This document shows positions 33,191 to 40,885 of a stretch of 64,000 nt of DNA, piece by piece. The translations under genes were made by a program, and so were the position numbers. Under the pieces are notes generated by a model. That model was not told the origin of the DNA. It made no database searches and saw only the letters and a program-made list of their open reading frames with translations. Origin of the DNA: Bacteroidetes bacterium GWF2_38_335 (GTDB lineage: Bacteria > Bacteroidota > Bacteroidia > Bacteroidales > GWF2-38-335); the NCBI GenBank assembly GCA_001769535.1, contig MEOH01000027.1:333785-397784 (forward strand), written 5' to 3'. Positions within the stretch are counted from its first letter, which is position 1. Every line of letters starts with the position of its first letter.

Positions 33191-33770
33191 GGTTTTTGCC
33201 AACCGTCCGCGCAGTCAAAAACCCCGCCAAAAAACAGGCTGCCCCAAGCTGTTGTTACATAATGCACATTATAAAACAGCCTATTTTTTATGGCATAAAT
33301 GGATTTAATACGGCTGTCATTATAATGGCCACTATGTAAAACAGCCCCACGACCCCACCGCACGGCTGACCCCAGTGGTCGGCACATGCCGTTTTTGTTT
33401 TCCATTGTTTTATTTTTATAGGCAAAACAAAACCGTCAAGAGCCGCCCACGCAACCCCGGCAAGAGTGGCAACAGTCATTGTTCAACCACCAAAGCTTCA
33501 CCCACTGCCACCCTTGCCCCAAAAGCCCCATCTCCTTAACGGGCAGACCCCACAACAGGCATCCCGTTGGCATTATAACCGTGAAGGGCAAGTTAAGCCC
33601 ACCGCCCGACGCACGCAAGGTCAAGCCCTTCGGGTTTTGGCAAATATTTTTACTTCTTATTGTTTTATTTTTTATGGCGTAAAATTATTTGCCAAAAACC
33701 TTGCCTCCCCACCCGTGGCCTTAAATGTTGCCCATCACGGTTATAATGCTCCAGCCCTGTTCCAATAACG
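33191..33770. other. GC-rich non-coding end of module 2 with clustered palindromes
   Basis: No ORF here has convincing coding character. Palindromic units built on ATAATG/CATTAT recur: ATAATG-CA-CATTAT (near 33259-33272), CATTATAATG (near 33312-33321), GCATTATAACCGTGA (near 33570) and its inverse TCACGGTTATAATGC (near 33735). TAAAACAGCC follows the first two. Paired arms of this size are typical of tyrosine recombinase core sites, so this may be the module's attachment region or end. Confidence 0.5.
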
Positions 33771-34402
33771 GGAAAAATAAGTTGCGTTTTCATTGATAAA
33801 TTTTTAATACATAACAATCAGAAGTTAAGCATGGTATGAATTTTTAACAAACAATAATTTATGAGAATCCACTGAACTTTTTAAACTTTTCCTAGGTAAA
33901 ACTTGACGTTAGGGGGGTAAGAAGGTTATTTTTAACAGAAACGATACAGTGATACGTTTTTAAAACCATTAAAAAAGTGGATGGTAAAAATTTTATTTAA
34001 AAAAAGACGAATTGTTTTTTGCTTTTCACGAATCAGGCATTATATTGCACCTGTTCTTTTAAAATATTGATAATGAAGTTTATAGAATAGATGATAGTAT
34101 AAACGAAAATACACTTTTTAATAAAGATCAAAATAAATATGATAATAAAACTGATTAACTATTTACTTTTTTTAGGCCAAAGCTTAAGTTTAATAAAAGA
34201 CGAATTAGAAAAAATCCGAAACAAGTGAAAAAAAAACATATTGAAAAAGTGGATAGTCCAGAACAACCCTTAGGAAAGCGATCTTTTCTTTTATTTGCCT
34301 TGTTTTGCGGCTTATTTTTACAATAAAATATTTTAAAAATTAATCAAAAAAAAACACTGTTTCTACGAAAGAGCAATAATTATTATAAAGGAGATTTTTG
34401 AA
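33771..34402. other. AT-rich gene-poor stretch
   Basis: Composition drops abruptly from the GC-rich module end to very AT-rich DNA. The only candidate is a 29-codon ORF at 34139-34228 (MIIKLINYLLFLGQSLSLIK...), hydrophobic at its start and without further support. I see no promoter, repeat or RNA gene that I can defend. Confidence 0.4.
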
Positions 34403-34528
34403 ATGAGAAAGAATGAAAAGATAAAAATAAAATTTTTCGGTTTTGAATTTGAAATTACAAATCCATCAAAAAAGGGGATTACAATTATTGTTTTAGTATT
34501 GCTTTTTTTATACATGACATTTGTATAA
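34403..34528 (+). CDS. Small single-pass membrane protein (41 aa)
   Basis: A 41-residue ORF with a good ribosome-binding site (AAAGGAG, 8 bases before the ATG), unusual for this AT-rich DNA. The sequence has a basic N-terminus, KFFGFEFEITNPSKKG, then a hydrophobic helix (ITIIVLVLLFLYMTFV) that ends the protein. Such proteins are often components or regulators of membrane complexes or small toxins. Function unknown. Confidence 0.5.
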   Translation: MRKNEKIKIKFFGFEFEITNPSKKGITIIVLVLLFLYMTFV

Positions 34529-34604
34529 ATAAGTAAATCAATTAAATATAGTTGTCCTTTCATGTTTTTACCTGTATGTTTAATTTAGTGAAAAAAAAGA
34601 TAAA

Positions 34605-34781
34605 ATGATAGCAGAAGTAGTATTTGGTATTTTGGGCTACAACGTCTTGATGTTGTTAATAGGATGTTGTATCCCAAAAGAAAAAAGAAATGATTTGGCA
34701 AACTTTTTAAAAAAAGTAAGGCCTAACATCCCGATAACGGAGATGATCAAAGCATACAATAAAATTAAAAACAAAAAATGA
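34605..34781 (+). CDS. Small membrane-associated protein (58 aa)
   Basis: A 58-residue ORF with an N-terminal hydrophobic helix (AEVVFGILGYNVLMLLIGCC) and a basic helical tail (KEKRNDLANFLKKVRPNIPI). The two adjacent Cys at 21-22 follow the helix, but the start is too short and not basic enough to call it a lipoprotein. It follows the 34403 ORF by 76 bp on the same strand. Coding is plausible but unproven. Confidence 0.4.
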   Translation: MIAEVVFGILGYNVLMLLIGCCIPKEKRNDLANFLKKVRPNIPITEMIKAYNKIKNKK

Positions 34782-34821
34782 TTGATTTATTTTGTGGTTC
34801 CGGCGGCTTGCCTGATCAGTC

Positions 34822-35067
34822 CTATTTATCAGAAAAAATGACCATCCCGTTCCGGCGGACGATCGCCCACGTGCGGAATGTCTTGCCGCCTATCTCTACT
34901 TCATACTGTACTTCCTGTCCGTCTTCCGTGACATTAAAAACATGGACGGTCCCGGTCAGGGTACTTTTTTTGGAAACAATCTTTCCATTATAAAAAATAG
35001 TCTCTTTCCCTGTCAGACTATTGTTTTTTATCTCAATTTTGTGCCCGTTGTTTAGTATTGTCCTCAT
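34822..35067 (-). CDS. Small conserved-looking protein of unknown function (81 aa)
   Basis: ATG 35067 (MRTILNNGHKIEIKNN) is preferred to the longer open frame, whose N-terminal 52 residues look non-coding (Trp/Tyr-rich from repeats). The protein is a predicted all-beta fold (LTGKETIFYNGKIVSKKSTL, then HVFNVTEDGQEVQYEVEIGG). TATGTTTG lies right before the start and could be a leaderless-type promoter. Function unknown. Confidence 0.55.
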   Translation of the reverse strand: MRTILNNGHKIEIKNNSLTGKETIFYNGKIVSKKSTLTGTVHVFNVTEDGQEVQYEVEIGGKTFRTWAIVRRNGMVIFSDK

Positions 35068-35126
35068 ACTCCAAACATACAAATATTTATCAAAATAAAC
35101 AAAGTCTTCCCCGTACTTCAGTCGTA

Positions 35127-35160
35127 CATGAGCCGTATACCAGCCGTATAAGAGCCGTAT
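35127..35160. repeat. Three AGCCGTAT direct repeats
   Basis: AGCCGTAT occurs three times in 34 bp (AGCCGTATACC, AGCCGTATAAG, AGCCGTATAA), upstream of the 81-residue gene. A short tandem repeat of this kind could be a binding site or a slipped-strand repeat. Confidence 0.5.
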
Positions 35161-35209
35161 AAATATATACCAGTACCATAGCAGTATCATACCTGAACCA
35201 TAGCAATAA

Positions 35210-35237
35210 AAAAGCCCCGTCATACGACAGGGCTTTT
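35210..35237. terminator. Terminator after the 35259-36053 gene
   Basis: AAAAGCCCCGTC and GACAGGGCTTTT form a stem with a short loop and T/A runs on both sides, so it works on either strand. It lies 22 bp beyond the stop of the minus-strand gene. Confidence 0.75.
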
Positions 35238-35258
35238 ACATACACATGAGTAAGAACA

Positions 35259-36053
35259 TCAGAAAACACTTACAACCATCATGGCATTGTCCTGGGCAAA
35301 AAGATAATACTGGCTGTCAACGATCTGATAAAACTCAATACCAAGGCATAAAACAACACTTACTTTGTTGTTCATTGCCGGAGTTCCGGGCAATGCGACA
35401 GTCAAAGTAAAAGTACAACCGGCAGAGTCCAGAGCGGTAGCAGCTCCGTGTTCCACTGCACTGATCCCGTCAAGAGCAGGTTTTAACGCCTCGTATTCCT
35501 TTGTACTGGCATTGAAACTGTAATCAGAAACTACACCCAAAGCAGCAACCATTTTAAAATGTGTTGCACCTGCAGGGGCTTTGATCAGGTCGCCCGGAAC
35601 AAAGTTAGGGATCTCAACAGTTGCCTCGTTACGGTCAACATTGTTGGTAACGGTGTAGGGAACAGGGAACACCGAAGTAAAACTAAGATCCTTGTTAAGG
35701 TTGAAATTTGCAAGGATATCACGGTTGGCAGTCAGTTCAATGATCCTTTGTCCCCTTTTGCCTGCACCTTTGAGGTTGATCATTTTAAACAACTTGGTAA
35801 GACGTGCGGTCAATCTGCTGTCGGCCATAGACTGCAAAATACCGCTTAAAGCCCTGCGAAAGGATTTTGCGGCTTTTGCAGCCCCTCCAAACTCCATGTT
35901 GTTTTCTCTGGTTCTTTTAAAAGCAGGGTCTTTCTCGATCCTGTCTTTTGTCGGACCGTTGGCCATCCGTGCAAGGAACTTGCCGTCCGAGTAGTAGAAG
36001 CTAATACCTCCCATATTACCTTCCAGCTTTATTAAACTTTTTTGTGTGCTCAT
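35259..36053 (-). CDS. Conserved Bacteroidota protein of unknown function
   Basis: A 264-residue protein with a distinctive N-terminal pattern: I-K-L-x-G-N-M-G-G-I-S-F-Y-Y, then LARMANGPTKDRIEKDPAFK and RTRENNMEFGGAAKAAKSFR. I recognise the pattern from hypothetical Bacteroidota proteins but know no function. The rest is a long beta-rich region ending in a hydrophobic strand. Base composition is higher in GC than the surrounding DNA, as in module 2, so it may have arrived with it. It has its own terminator. Confidence 0.65.
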   Translation of the reverse strand: MSTQKSLIKLEGNMGGISFYYSDGKFLARMANGPTKDRIEKDPAFKRTRENNMEFGGAAKAAKSFRRALSGILQSMADSRLTARLTKLFKMINLKGAGKRGQRIIELTANRDILANFNLNKDLSFTSVFPVPYTVTNNVDRNEATVEIPNFVPGDLIKAPAGATHFKMVAALGVVSDYSFNASTKEYEALKPALDGISAVEHGAATALDSAGCTFTLTVALPGTPAMNNKVSVVLCLGIEFYQIVDSQYYLFAQDNAMMVVSVF

Positions 36054-36208
36054 ATACTTCTGTTTTAGAGTTGAACAATAATTTTTTATTTGATTATAGA
36101 CTTTATTGTTAAAAACGCTCTAAAGCACAGTGTTATTGAGTATGATCAGTTAATTTTGATCAAAAAACATTAAAAAAATAAAATCTTATGAAAAACAGGT
36201 AAAAAAAC

Positions 36209-36241
36209 TTGTCCGGTGCAAATAAAAAATACCTATCTTTA
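36209..36241 (+). promoter_or_regulatory. Promoter of Rhs tip cassette 2
   Basis: TTG (36209-36211), 22-bp spacer, TATCTTTA (36234-36241). The tip start codon is 16 bp further on. The layout matches that of tips 1 and 3. Confidence 0.6.
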
Positions 36242-36256
36242 AGGTGAAAATAAAAT

Positions 36257-37258
36257 ATGGGCTGCTTAAAACTGTCATATAACCCCGGTGGATCAATGAA
36301 AATAATCCACTCAGGGAAGGGAAGCACCGAAAGAAACAACCGTTTTTCTTTCCGGAAATGTCATATAAATCGGGGAACCGCATCAAAAAATTTGTTAGAG
36401 AGATACCGATTCGGATTCAACGGTAAAGAAAACGAAAACGAGTGGGATGGGCAAACTGGCAGCAAGCTGGATTTTGGGGCCAGGGTTTATGACAGCAGGT
36501 TGGGAAGATGGTTAGCATGTGACCCATTGGCTAATTTTTATACAAGTTTAAGTCCATACTGTTTTGTTGGTAATATGCCAATTATTGCAATTGATAATGA
36601 TGGTAAGAAAATAACATTTGGTTGGTTGACAACTCAAGAAAGTAAAGACCAATTTATGTCAGTGTTAAAAAAAGAATTTGCAGATAAGGTGGAAGTAATG
36701 GTAATCGATGGAATGTTAGAATTGCAATTAAAGAAGGGACTTGAATTAACAACTCAAGAGCAAAAGTTATATGATAAACTTAAAATTGTAATTGATGAAG
36801 AAAAAACTGTGGAAATAAATGTTGTTCAAGATGACAGTAATGTTGAAACAGGAAGCTTTAGTAAAGCATATGACGATAGCAAGGGGGGGTATTATTCAAA
36901 CACTTTAGATATTAATGATATAAGTAAAACAAAATCTGAAAATACAAGTCCTGGGGGAGATATTATACATGAAATTTGGGAATCATATCAAACTCAAGCT
37001 CTTGGTGTTGATGAGGGAACATGGGAGGAAACATTTGAAAAAGTTCATAATGAAGCAGAAAAGATTGAAGGAGAAATTTATGAAATTACAATTATTGATG
37101 GAATGTCTTTCACAAAGGATGGAACTGGTTACGCATATACAAATTTTTTAGATAAAGAAGGAAATAAAAAACATTTGGAAATCTATTTTGAAGATGGAAA
37201 TGTAAGTAGTTTTTCCGAAAAATCAGGACATATTGACCTTCAACAAAAAACGGATTGA
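36257..37258 (+). CDS. Orphan Rhs tip 2 (RHS-core end plus HEIWE-containing tip)
   Basis: A 333-residue protein starting MGCLKLSYNPGG, a start seen in orphan Bacteroidota Rhs tips. The RHS-core end is Y-R-F-G-F-N-G-K-E, then WDGQTGSKLDFGARVYDSRL and G-R-W-L-A-C-D-P-L. The tip (about 115-333) contains GGDIIHEIWESYQTQ and, about 28 residues later, VHNEAEKIEG. His-Glu-x-x-Glu plus a distant His-Asn-Glu suggests a metal-binding, possibly metallopeptidase-like site, but it is not the classical HExxH. A probable immunity gene overlaps its end by 4 bp (ATGA). No signal peptide is visible. Confidence 0.85.
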   Translation: MGCLKLSYNPGGSMKIIHSGKGSTERNNRFSFRKCHINRGTASKNLLERYRFGFNGKENENEWDGQTGSKLDFGARVYDSRLGRWLACDPLANFYTSLSPYCFVGNMPIIAIDNDGKKITFGWLTTQESKDQFMSVLKKEFADKVEVMVIDGMLELQLKKGLELTTQEQKLYDKLKIVIDEEKTVEINVVQDDSNVETGSFSKAYDDSKGGYYSNTLDINDISKTKSENTSPGGDIIHEIWESYQTQALGVDEGTWEETFEKVHNEAEKIEGEIYEITIIDGMSFTKDGTGYAYTNFLDKEGNKKHLEIYFEDGNVSSFSEKSGHIDLQQKTD

Positions 37259-37638
37259 AAATGAAAATAAATAGAATAAAAATAAAATGTGTTGCAATTT
37301 TATTTTTTGTTAGTTCTTTTTGCAACAAATCTTTTTGCCAAGAATGTTTATATAAAGTAGATTATTTAGATTCAATTTCTGTAATAAATTTTATTAAATC
37401 AAATAGTCTATGTAAAAAAATAGAATATGTTAATAGTAATTTATATGATTTTATTGAAGATAATGGTTATTCAGAATTAATTCTATTTAACATTAGTTCA
37501 GAAACAAAAAGAGGAATTACAATTCCTATTGGTAAGAATGAAGGTGGATTCTATTCCAAAAAAGAAAAAAGAGATAATCTTAAAAAACAGTTTGAAGCAA
37601 TCTATTTTGATTTCTGTTTATTCCCAAGAAAGGAATAG
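37255..37638 (+). CDS. Candidate immunity protein for Rhs tip 2
   Basis: A 127-residue protein with an N-terminal signal peptide (about 10-28, VAILFFVSSFCNKSFC; cleavage near CQE). It starts inside the last codon region of tip 2 (ATGA overlap), so the two are translationally coupled, as in toxin-immunity pairs. The mature part is not recognised. The export signal fits an immunity protein acting in the periplasm against an incoming tip (inference). Confidence 0.65.
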   Translation: MKMKINRIKIKCVAILFFVSSFCNKSFCQECLYKVDYLDSISVINFIKSNSLCKKIEYVNSNLYDFIEDNGYSELILFNISSETKRGITIPIGKNEGGFYSKKEKRDNLKKQFEAIYFDFCLFPRKE

Positions 37639-37644
37639 TTTTTT

Positions 37645-37755
37645 AAAATTCCCTGCACATCCCGAAACAATTTTAAAACCTCTATTTTCAATACAAGGAA
37701 CACCAAATAATAAAAACAAAAAAAAGCCTGCTCAAAAAAGAGCAGGCTTTAATAT
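37645..37755 (+). repeat. Rhs-cassette 3' flank repeat R2 (shortened, with terminator)
   Basis: It holds CCCGAAACAATTTTAAAACC (compare CCGAAACAATTCTTAAACCC in R1), then GGAACACCAAATAATAAAAA as in R3, then the GCCTGCTC/GAGCAGGC hairpin. The middle blocks of R1 and R3 are missing. It follows the tip 2 immunity gene by 7 bp. Confidence 0.7.
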
Positions 37756-37790
37756 TATGTGTTATGACGAAAGCCACAAAACCACCCCTT

Positions 37791-37864
37791 GGCGGCCACT
37801 AGATTCCCCGCCACCACTAAGAAAATCCTCTTGTGACAACCAATTTCCAAAAACATATAGAAAA
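37791..37864 (+). repeat. Dispersed repeat shared with 24237-24309 (copy before tip 3)
   Basis: GGCGGCCACTAGATTCC, CGCCACCACT, GACAACCAA and CATATAGAAAAG blocks match the gap between the ATPase and recombinase A of module 1. Here the sequence leads into the promoter of Rhs tip 3 and no ATPase or recombinase gene is present. Confidence 0.6.
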
Positions 37865-37887
37865 GCACTCAAAAAACAAATAAACAA

Positions 37888-37920
37888 TTGAACAAATAAA
37901 CACATTTTTCCATATCTTTG
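37888..37920 (+). promoter_or_regulatory. Promoter of Rhs tip cassette 3
   Basis: TTG (37888-37890), 22-bp spacer, TATCTTTG (37913-37920), with the start codon 19 bp downstream. The same arrangement precedes tip 1. Confidence 0.65.
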
Positions 37921-37938
37921 ATAACAAACAAAAAAAGC

Positions 37939-38456
37939 ATGGCATTTTTCGAACCTACATACTCCGAAACCATTGAAAATACTGGGAAATTTGCTATTTG
38001 CTACAGGTTCGGATTCCAAGTTGCGCCATGAAAGGCCCGAAAAGAGGGATGAGAAGTAGTTCTTTGAAATCTTTTACCGAAATCCAGCAGGTAACCACTC
38101 CTGTCTGATAAAGGTCAGCCACCAGTCAGAAGCGAGTCTTGCACAGTCAATAGAGATGTTGGCGTGAAGCGTAGACAGCGGGAACAAAAGCCGGAATAAA
38201 CAGCTTCGAAAACCGAATTAAGAACTGAAGTCTTCATAGTCTTGGATATGGGGACAGCACCGAGATATCGTATGTAAGGACTCCTCCAAGAAAAAACGGG
38301 GTGATACAAGATAAAAACCATGCTGGATGGGTTACATACAAAGGAGGGAAGAAAATTTCAAAAATAATTGTTGGAACAAAGTATTTTCCTGAAGGAATAA
38401 AAAAATCAGAAAAATATAAATTTGGAATAAAAGGAAGGACTATTAAATATGAATAA
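37939..38456 (+). pseudogene. Orphan Rhs tip 3, interrupted
   Basis: The 5' part (37939-38019) encodes a 27-residue leader like that of tip 1 (S-E-T-I-E-N-T and Y-R-F-G-F-Q) and stops exactly where the core motif G-Q-E should follow. A group II intron fragment begins there. From about 38310 a new open stretch encodes the C-terminal end of a tip (HAGWVTYKGGKKISKIIVGT ... IKYE) with its stop at 38454-38456, overlapping the start of the next gene (38449). The middle of the tip is lost. The gene cannot make an intact tip. Confidence 0.75.
38020..38308 (+). mobile_element. Group II intron fragment (5' domain I region)
   Basis: The sequence from GTTGCGCCATGAAAGGCCC to about 38308 has the look of domain I of Bacteroidota group II introns, including GAAGCGTAGACAGCGGGAAC and a GGATATGGGGACAGCACCGA block followed by GTATGTAAGGACTCC. 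It begins in phase 0 inside the Rhs core motif. No reverse transcriptase and no domain V hairpin are present, so it is truncated and cannot splice. Recognition is from memory of such introns. Confidence 0.6.
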
Positions 38457-38949
38457 ATACATTTTAATTACTATTATTTGCTCGATACTTTTTCATGCTT
38501 CTTGTGAAAAAGAAAGATGTTCCACTTTAAATGACAATCATAAGCAAAAAAAAGAAACTACACCTACTTTTGAGGAAATGGTATCAACTGACAATATCTA
38601 TAAAGAAAAAATTATTGAAATGTTTCATTTAGGTATTGCAGCAGTAAAAAATAATGACACAATCCTTTTTAATAAAGTAATGGGCCATTATTTATTATCT
38701 TCTTATCCATTAAGAGGTCTTTCAATTGCATATTTAATGGCTATTAAAAGTAATTATGGAAGAGCATATTATTATATGTATCAAATAATGAATATCCATT
38801 GTACCAAAAACCAAAACTTAACAATTGAATTAATTCAATTGTTAGTTAAAGCAAAAAAAAATGGCTATGTTTTTAAATCTGCTGTAGTAAATGGAAGAAC
38901 ATTCACTTATGAAGAAATAACGGACTCTTCTGCTTACAGCACCCGATAA
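38449..38949 (+). CDS. Lipoprotein, candidate immunity protein of Rhs tip 3
   Basis: A 166-residue protein with a lipoprotein signal (IICSILFHASC; lipid Cys at about 19). Its ATG overlaps the last codons of the tip 3 remnant by 8 bp, a coupling typical of toxin-immunity pairs. The mature part is helical (EEMVSTDNIYKEKIIEMFHL, SNYGRAYYYMYQIMNI) and unrecognised. It still looks intact although its toxin partner is broken, as expected if immunity to kin is still selected. Confidence 0.7.
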   Translation: MNKYILITIICSILFHASCEKERCSTLNDNHKQKKETTPTFEEMVSTDNIYKEKIIEMFHLGIAAVKNNDTILFNKVMGHYLLSSYPLRGLSIAYLMAIKSNYGRAYYYMYQIMNIHCTKNQNLTIELIQLLVKAKKNGYVFKSAVVNGRTFTYEEITDSSAYSTR

Positions 38950-39030
38950 TTGTATTTATATCATCTCGATAAAAACAACTACTGGTATTAATTCTGAGAA
39001 AATTCAGATTGAATAATTCAATTTAATTAA

Positions 39031-39066
39031 AAAAGAGGCTTCCTCAGTTTTGAGAAAGCCTCTTCT
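39031..39066. terminator. Bidirectional terminator between convergent genes
   Basis: AAAGAGGCTTTCTC-type arms (AAAGAGGCTTCCTC and GAGAAAGCCTCTT) pair with A- and T-runs outside. It serves the tip 3 immunity gene and the convergent lipoprotein gene. Confidence 0.8.
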
Positions 39067-39088
39067 TTATTGCTTATCCGTAATTGAT

Positions 39089-39961
39089 TTAATAATCAAC
39101 ATCAAACTCACCCTCGGTAATCATTGCTGAGGAAGCAGGATAGAATATTTCTGCTTCATAATAAAATGTCCCCTTGATCCTTTTTGCAGATGTGTCATGT
39201 GATTGTATTGTAATATATCCTGATGTGGCCATCATTCCACCTGAACTGCTTGTTGGTGCGTAACTGGCCGATGGTGTCCCGCCAAACTCAAATTCGTATG
39301 TGCCGGGCGTAACTGTTGAAGGCACGACCAAACCGACAGTTTTTCCTCCGCCCATTCCGCTGATATGTAATGTTCCTGAAGAAACGATCACTGATGCATT
39401 TATTGTTGTTGCACTCCAGTTTATCCCATTGCATTTGGCAACCATGTATTCTCCTTCCAATACTTCATCAGTATATGGGACTTTGAAAAACTCACCTTCG
39501 GTTATAGTTTTATATGTTTCATCGGTTGTACGGTAGAGTTTGAAATGGAAAGTACCAGAAATCCATTTTTCTGTTGTATTGACTTCGGTGATTACAATAC
39601 TTCCGTTTACTTCTGATCCGACTGTAACAGTATACAACACTGTTGTGCCGGTTTGGTCGGGGTTAAAAATACCGACATGGTCGGCAGAGTTTGTAGCTAC
39701 GTTATAAGTGCCGGGAACCGTATCGCTTACGGTAAATCCAATTCCTGTATTATCACTGGCAATTCCATAAATAGAAATTTTTCCGTTTCTTAACATTGCT
39801 GAAGGGGTTACAGCCGTCCAATCAGCACCGTTAACTTTGGCTACCATTGTTCCGGGTTCCAGTGTGTCGTCATCTTTATCTTCATCTTCCTCCTTTTTGC
39901 AGGATGTAAAAAGTGACATTGCAACCAATGTTAAAATTGAAATAAATAAAATTTTTCTCAT
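39089..39961 (-). CDS. Lipoprotein with two DUF6252-like domains
   Basis: A 290-residue lipoprotein (lipid Cys at about 21, LFTSC, then an acidic linker EEDEDKDDD). Two similar beta-rich units follow (about 38-160 and 168-290). Each opens with V-A-K-x-N-G-x-x-W-x-A and has P-G-T-Y and a closing I-x-G-T-F-x-F/Y and T-E-G-E-F. This repeat pattern fits DUF6252-type Bacteroidota lipoproteins. Function unknown; a surface or outer-membrane location is inferred. Confidence 0.75.
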   Translation of the reverse strand: MRKILFISILTLVAMSLFTSCKKEEDEDKDDDTLEPGTMVAKVNGADWTAVTPSAMLRNGKISIYGIASDNTGIGFTVSDTVPGTYNVATNSADHVGIFNPDQTGTTVLYTVTVGSEVNGSIVITEVNTTEKWISGTFHFKLYRTTDETYKTITEGEFFKVPYTDEVLEGEYMVAKCNGINWSATTINASVIVSSGTLHISGMGGGKTVGLVVPSTVTPGTYEFEFGGTPSASYAPTSSSGGMMATSGYITIQSHDTSAKRIKGTFYYEAEIFYPASSAMITEGEFDVDY

Positions 39962-40175
39962 AGCATGAAATTATTAATTAATATTTATGATTGTTGAAAC
40001 AAATTAACAAAATAAAATATTTATTAGAAAATATTTTATTACAGAATTACTATTTTTTACATATTTTAATTAAATATTTTGTTAATATTTGTCAATTATG
40101 TAGATTTGTTTATAATTATTTTCATAGTACAAGAAATACTAATAGAGATTTATTAATTATTTTTTACCTAAAAAT

Positions 40176-40784
40176 ATGAAAAAACTAATTCTGATCATGT
40201 CCTTCATCTTAATATTAAATAATTTATTTTCTCAAGATGAAAAAATTACATTTTCTAAAAGTATTTATGTAGACAGGCGAACAGATGTTGCTGTTGTCAG
40301 TAATGATTTTCAAGTTGGCAAAGGGTATAGTCAGAGTTTGAAATATTTTGGTCAAAATATAAAACCATATCTTTCAAAATACGATGATTCAAATAAGGAT
40401 TTTTTAAAGTTCAGAAACTCAAGGATAACTTCATTTAGTGCTCAGTGTGTGTTATTTCCAACGTTTTTTATTTATTGTTATAGTGTTGCTAGTTCAGAAA
40501 AGGAGGTATGGGTTGACAATACTTTGAGAACAAAAATTGACTTTTTTAAAGGTTATCAGGTTTCTTTATTAAGTGCAAGTGTAACAACAGTTATTATGTG
40601 GATTATTTATGAATCACGTGCAAGAAAGTTTATTAAAAGTTCGGTTGAAAAATATAATAACTCTATTTCAAATAGTAGCAGTAATTTATTGAAATCATTT
40701 GTTCCTGATGATTACAGATTCTCTTTAAATAGTGTGAATCAAGGTTATTGTTTAGGGTTTACATTAAAGTGGGATATGAATTAG
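40176..40784 (+). CDS. Exported/membrane protein of unknown function
   Basis: A 202-residue protein with a signal peptide (about 1-20, ending LFSQ). It has two hydrophobic segments in the middle (around 93-107, VLFPTFFIYCYSVAS, and around 128-145, VSLLSASVTTVIMWIIY). I do not recognise the family. A very AT-rich 214-bp gap precedes it and holds no other gene. Confidence 0.55.
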   Translation: MKKLILIMSFILILNNLFSQDEKITFSKSIYVDRRTDVAVVSNDFQVGKGYSQSLKYFGQNIKPYLSKYDDSNKDFLKFRNSRITSFSAQCVLFPTFFIYCYSVASSEKEVWVDNTLRTKIDFFKGYQVSLLSASVTTVIMWIIYESRARKFIKSSVEKYNNSISNSSSNLLKSFVPDDYRFSLNSVNQGYCLGFTLKWDMN

Positions 40785-40885
40785 TTAACATACTAAGAGA
40801 TCGACCAGACTGATATTGACTGCGTCAAGGAACTTTTTAAAGCGTTCCTATTCAAAAAAGATGTTCAACTTAAACTTAAATAGCT

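Noticed and set aside
33466..33768. Pro-rich overlapping ORFs in the GC-rich end of module 2
   Set aside because: They overlap each other in different frames, contain palindromic DNA and show no conserved pattern; the stretch is better read as non-coding.
34778..34993. ORF beginning MIDLFCGSGG, like a C5 cytosine methyltransferase start
   Set aside because: The resemblance is limited to the first ten residues; the rest is Ser/Thr-rich and antisense to the 34822-35067 gene. No further methyltransferase motif follows.
35127..35160. CRISPR-like short repeats
   Set aside because: The AGCCGTAT units are only 8 bp with almost no spacers, and no cas gene is present in the window.
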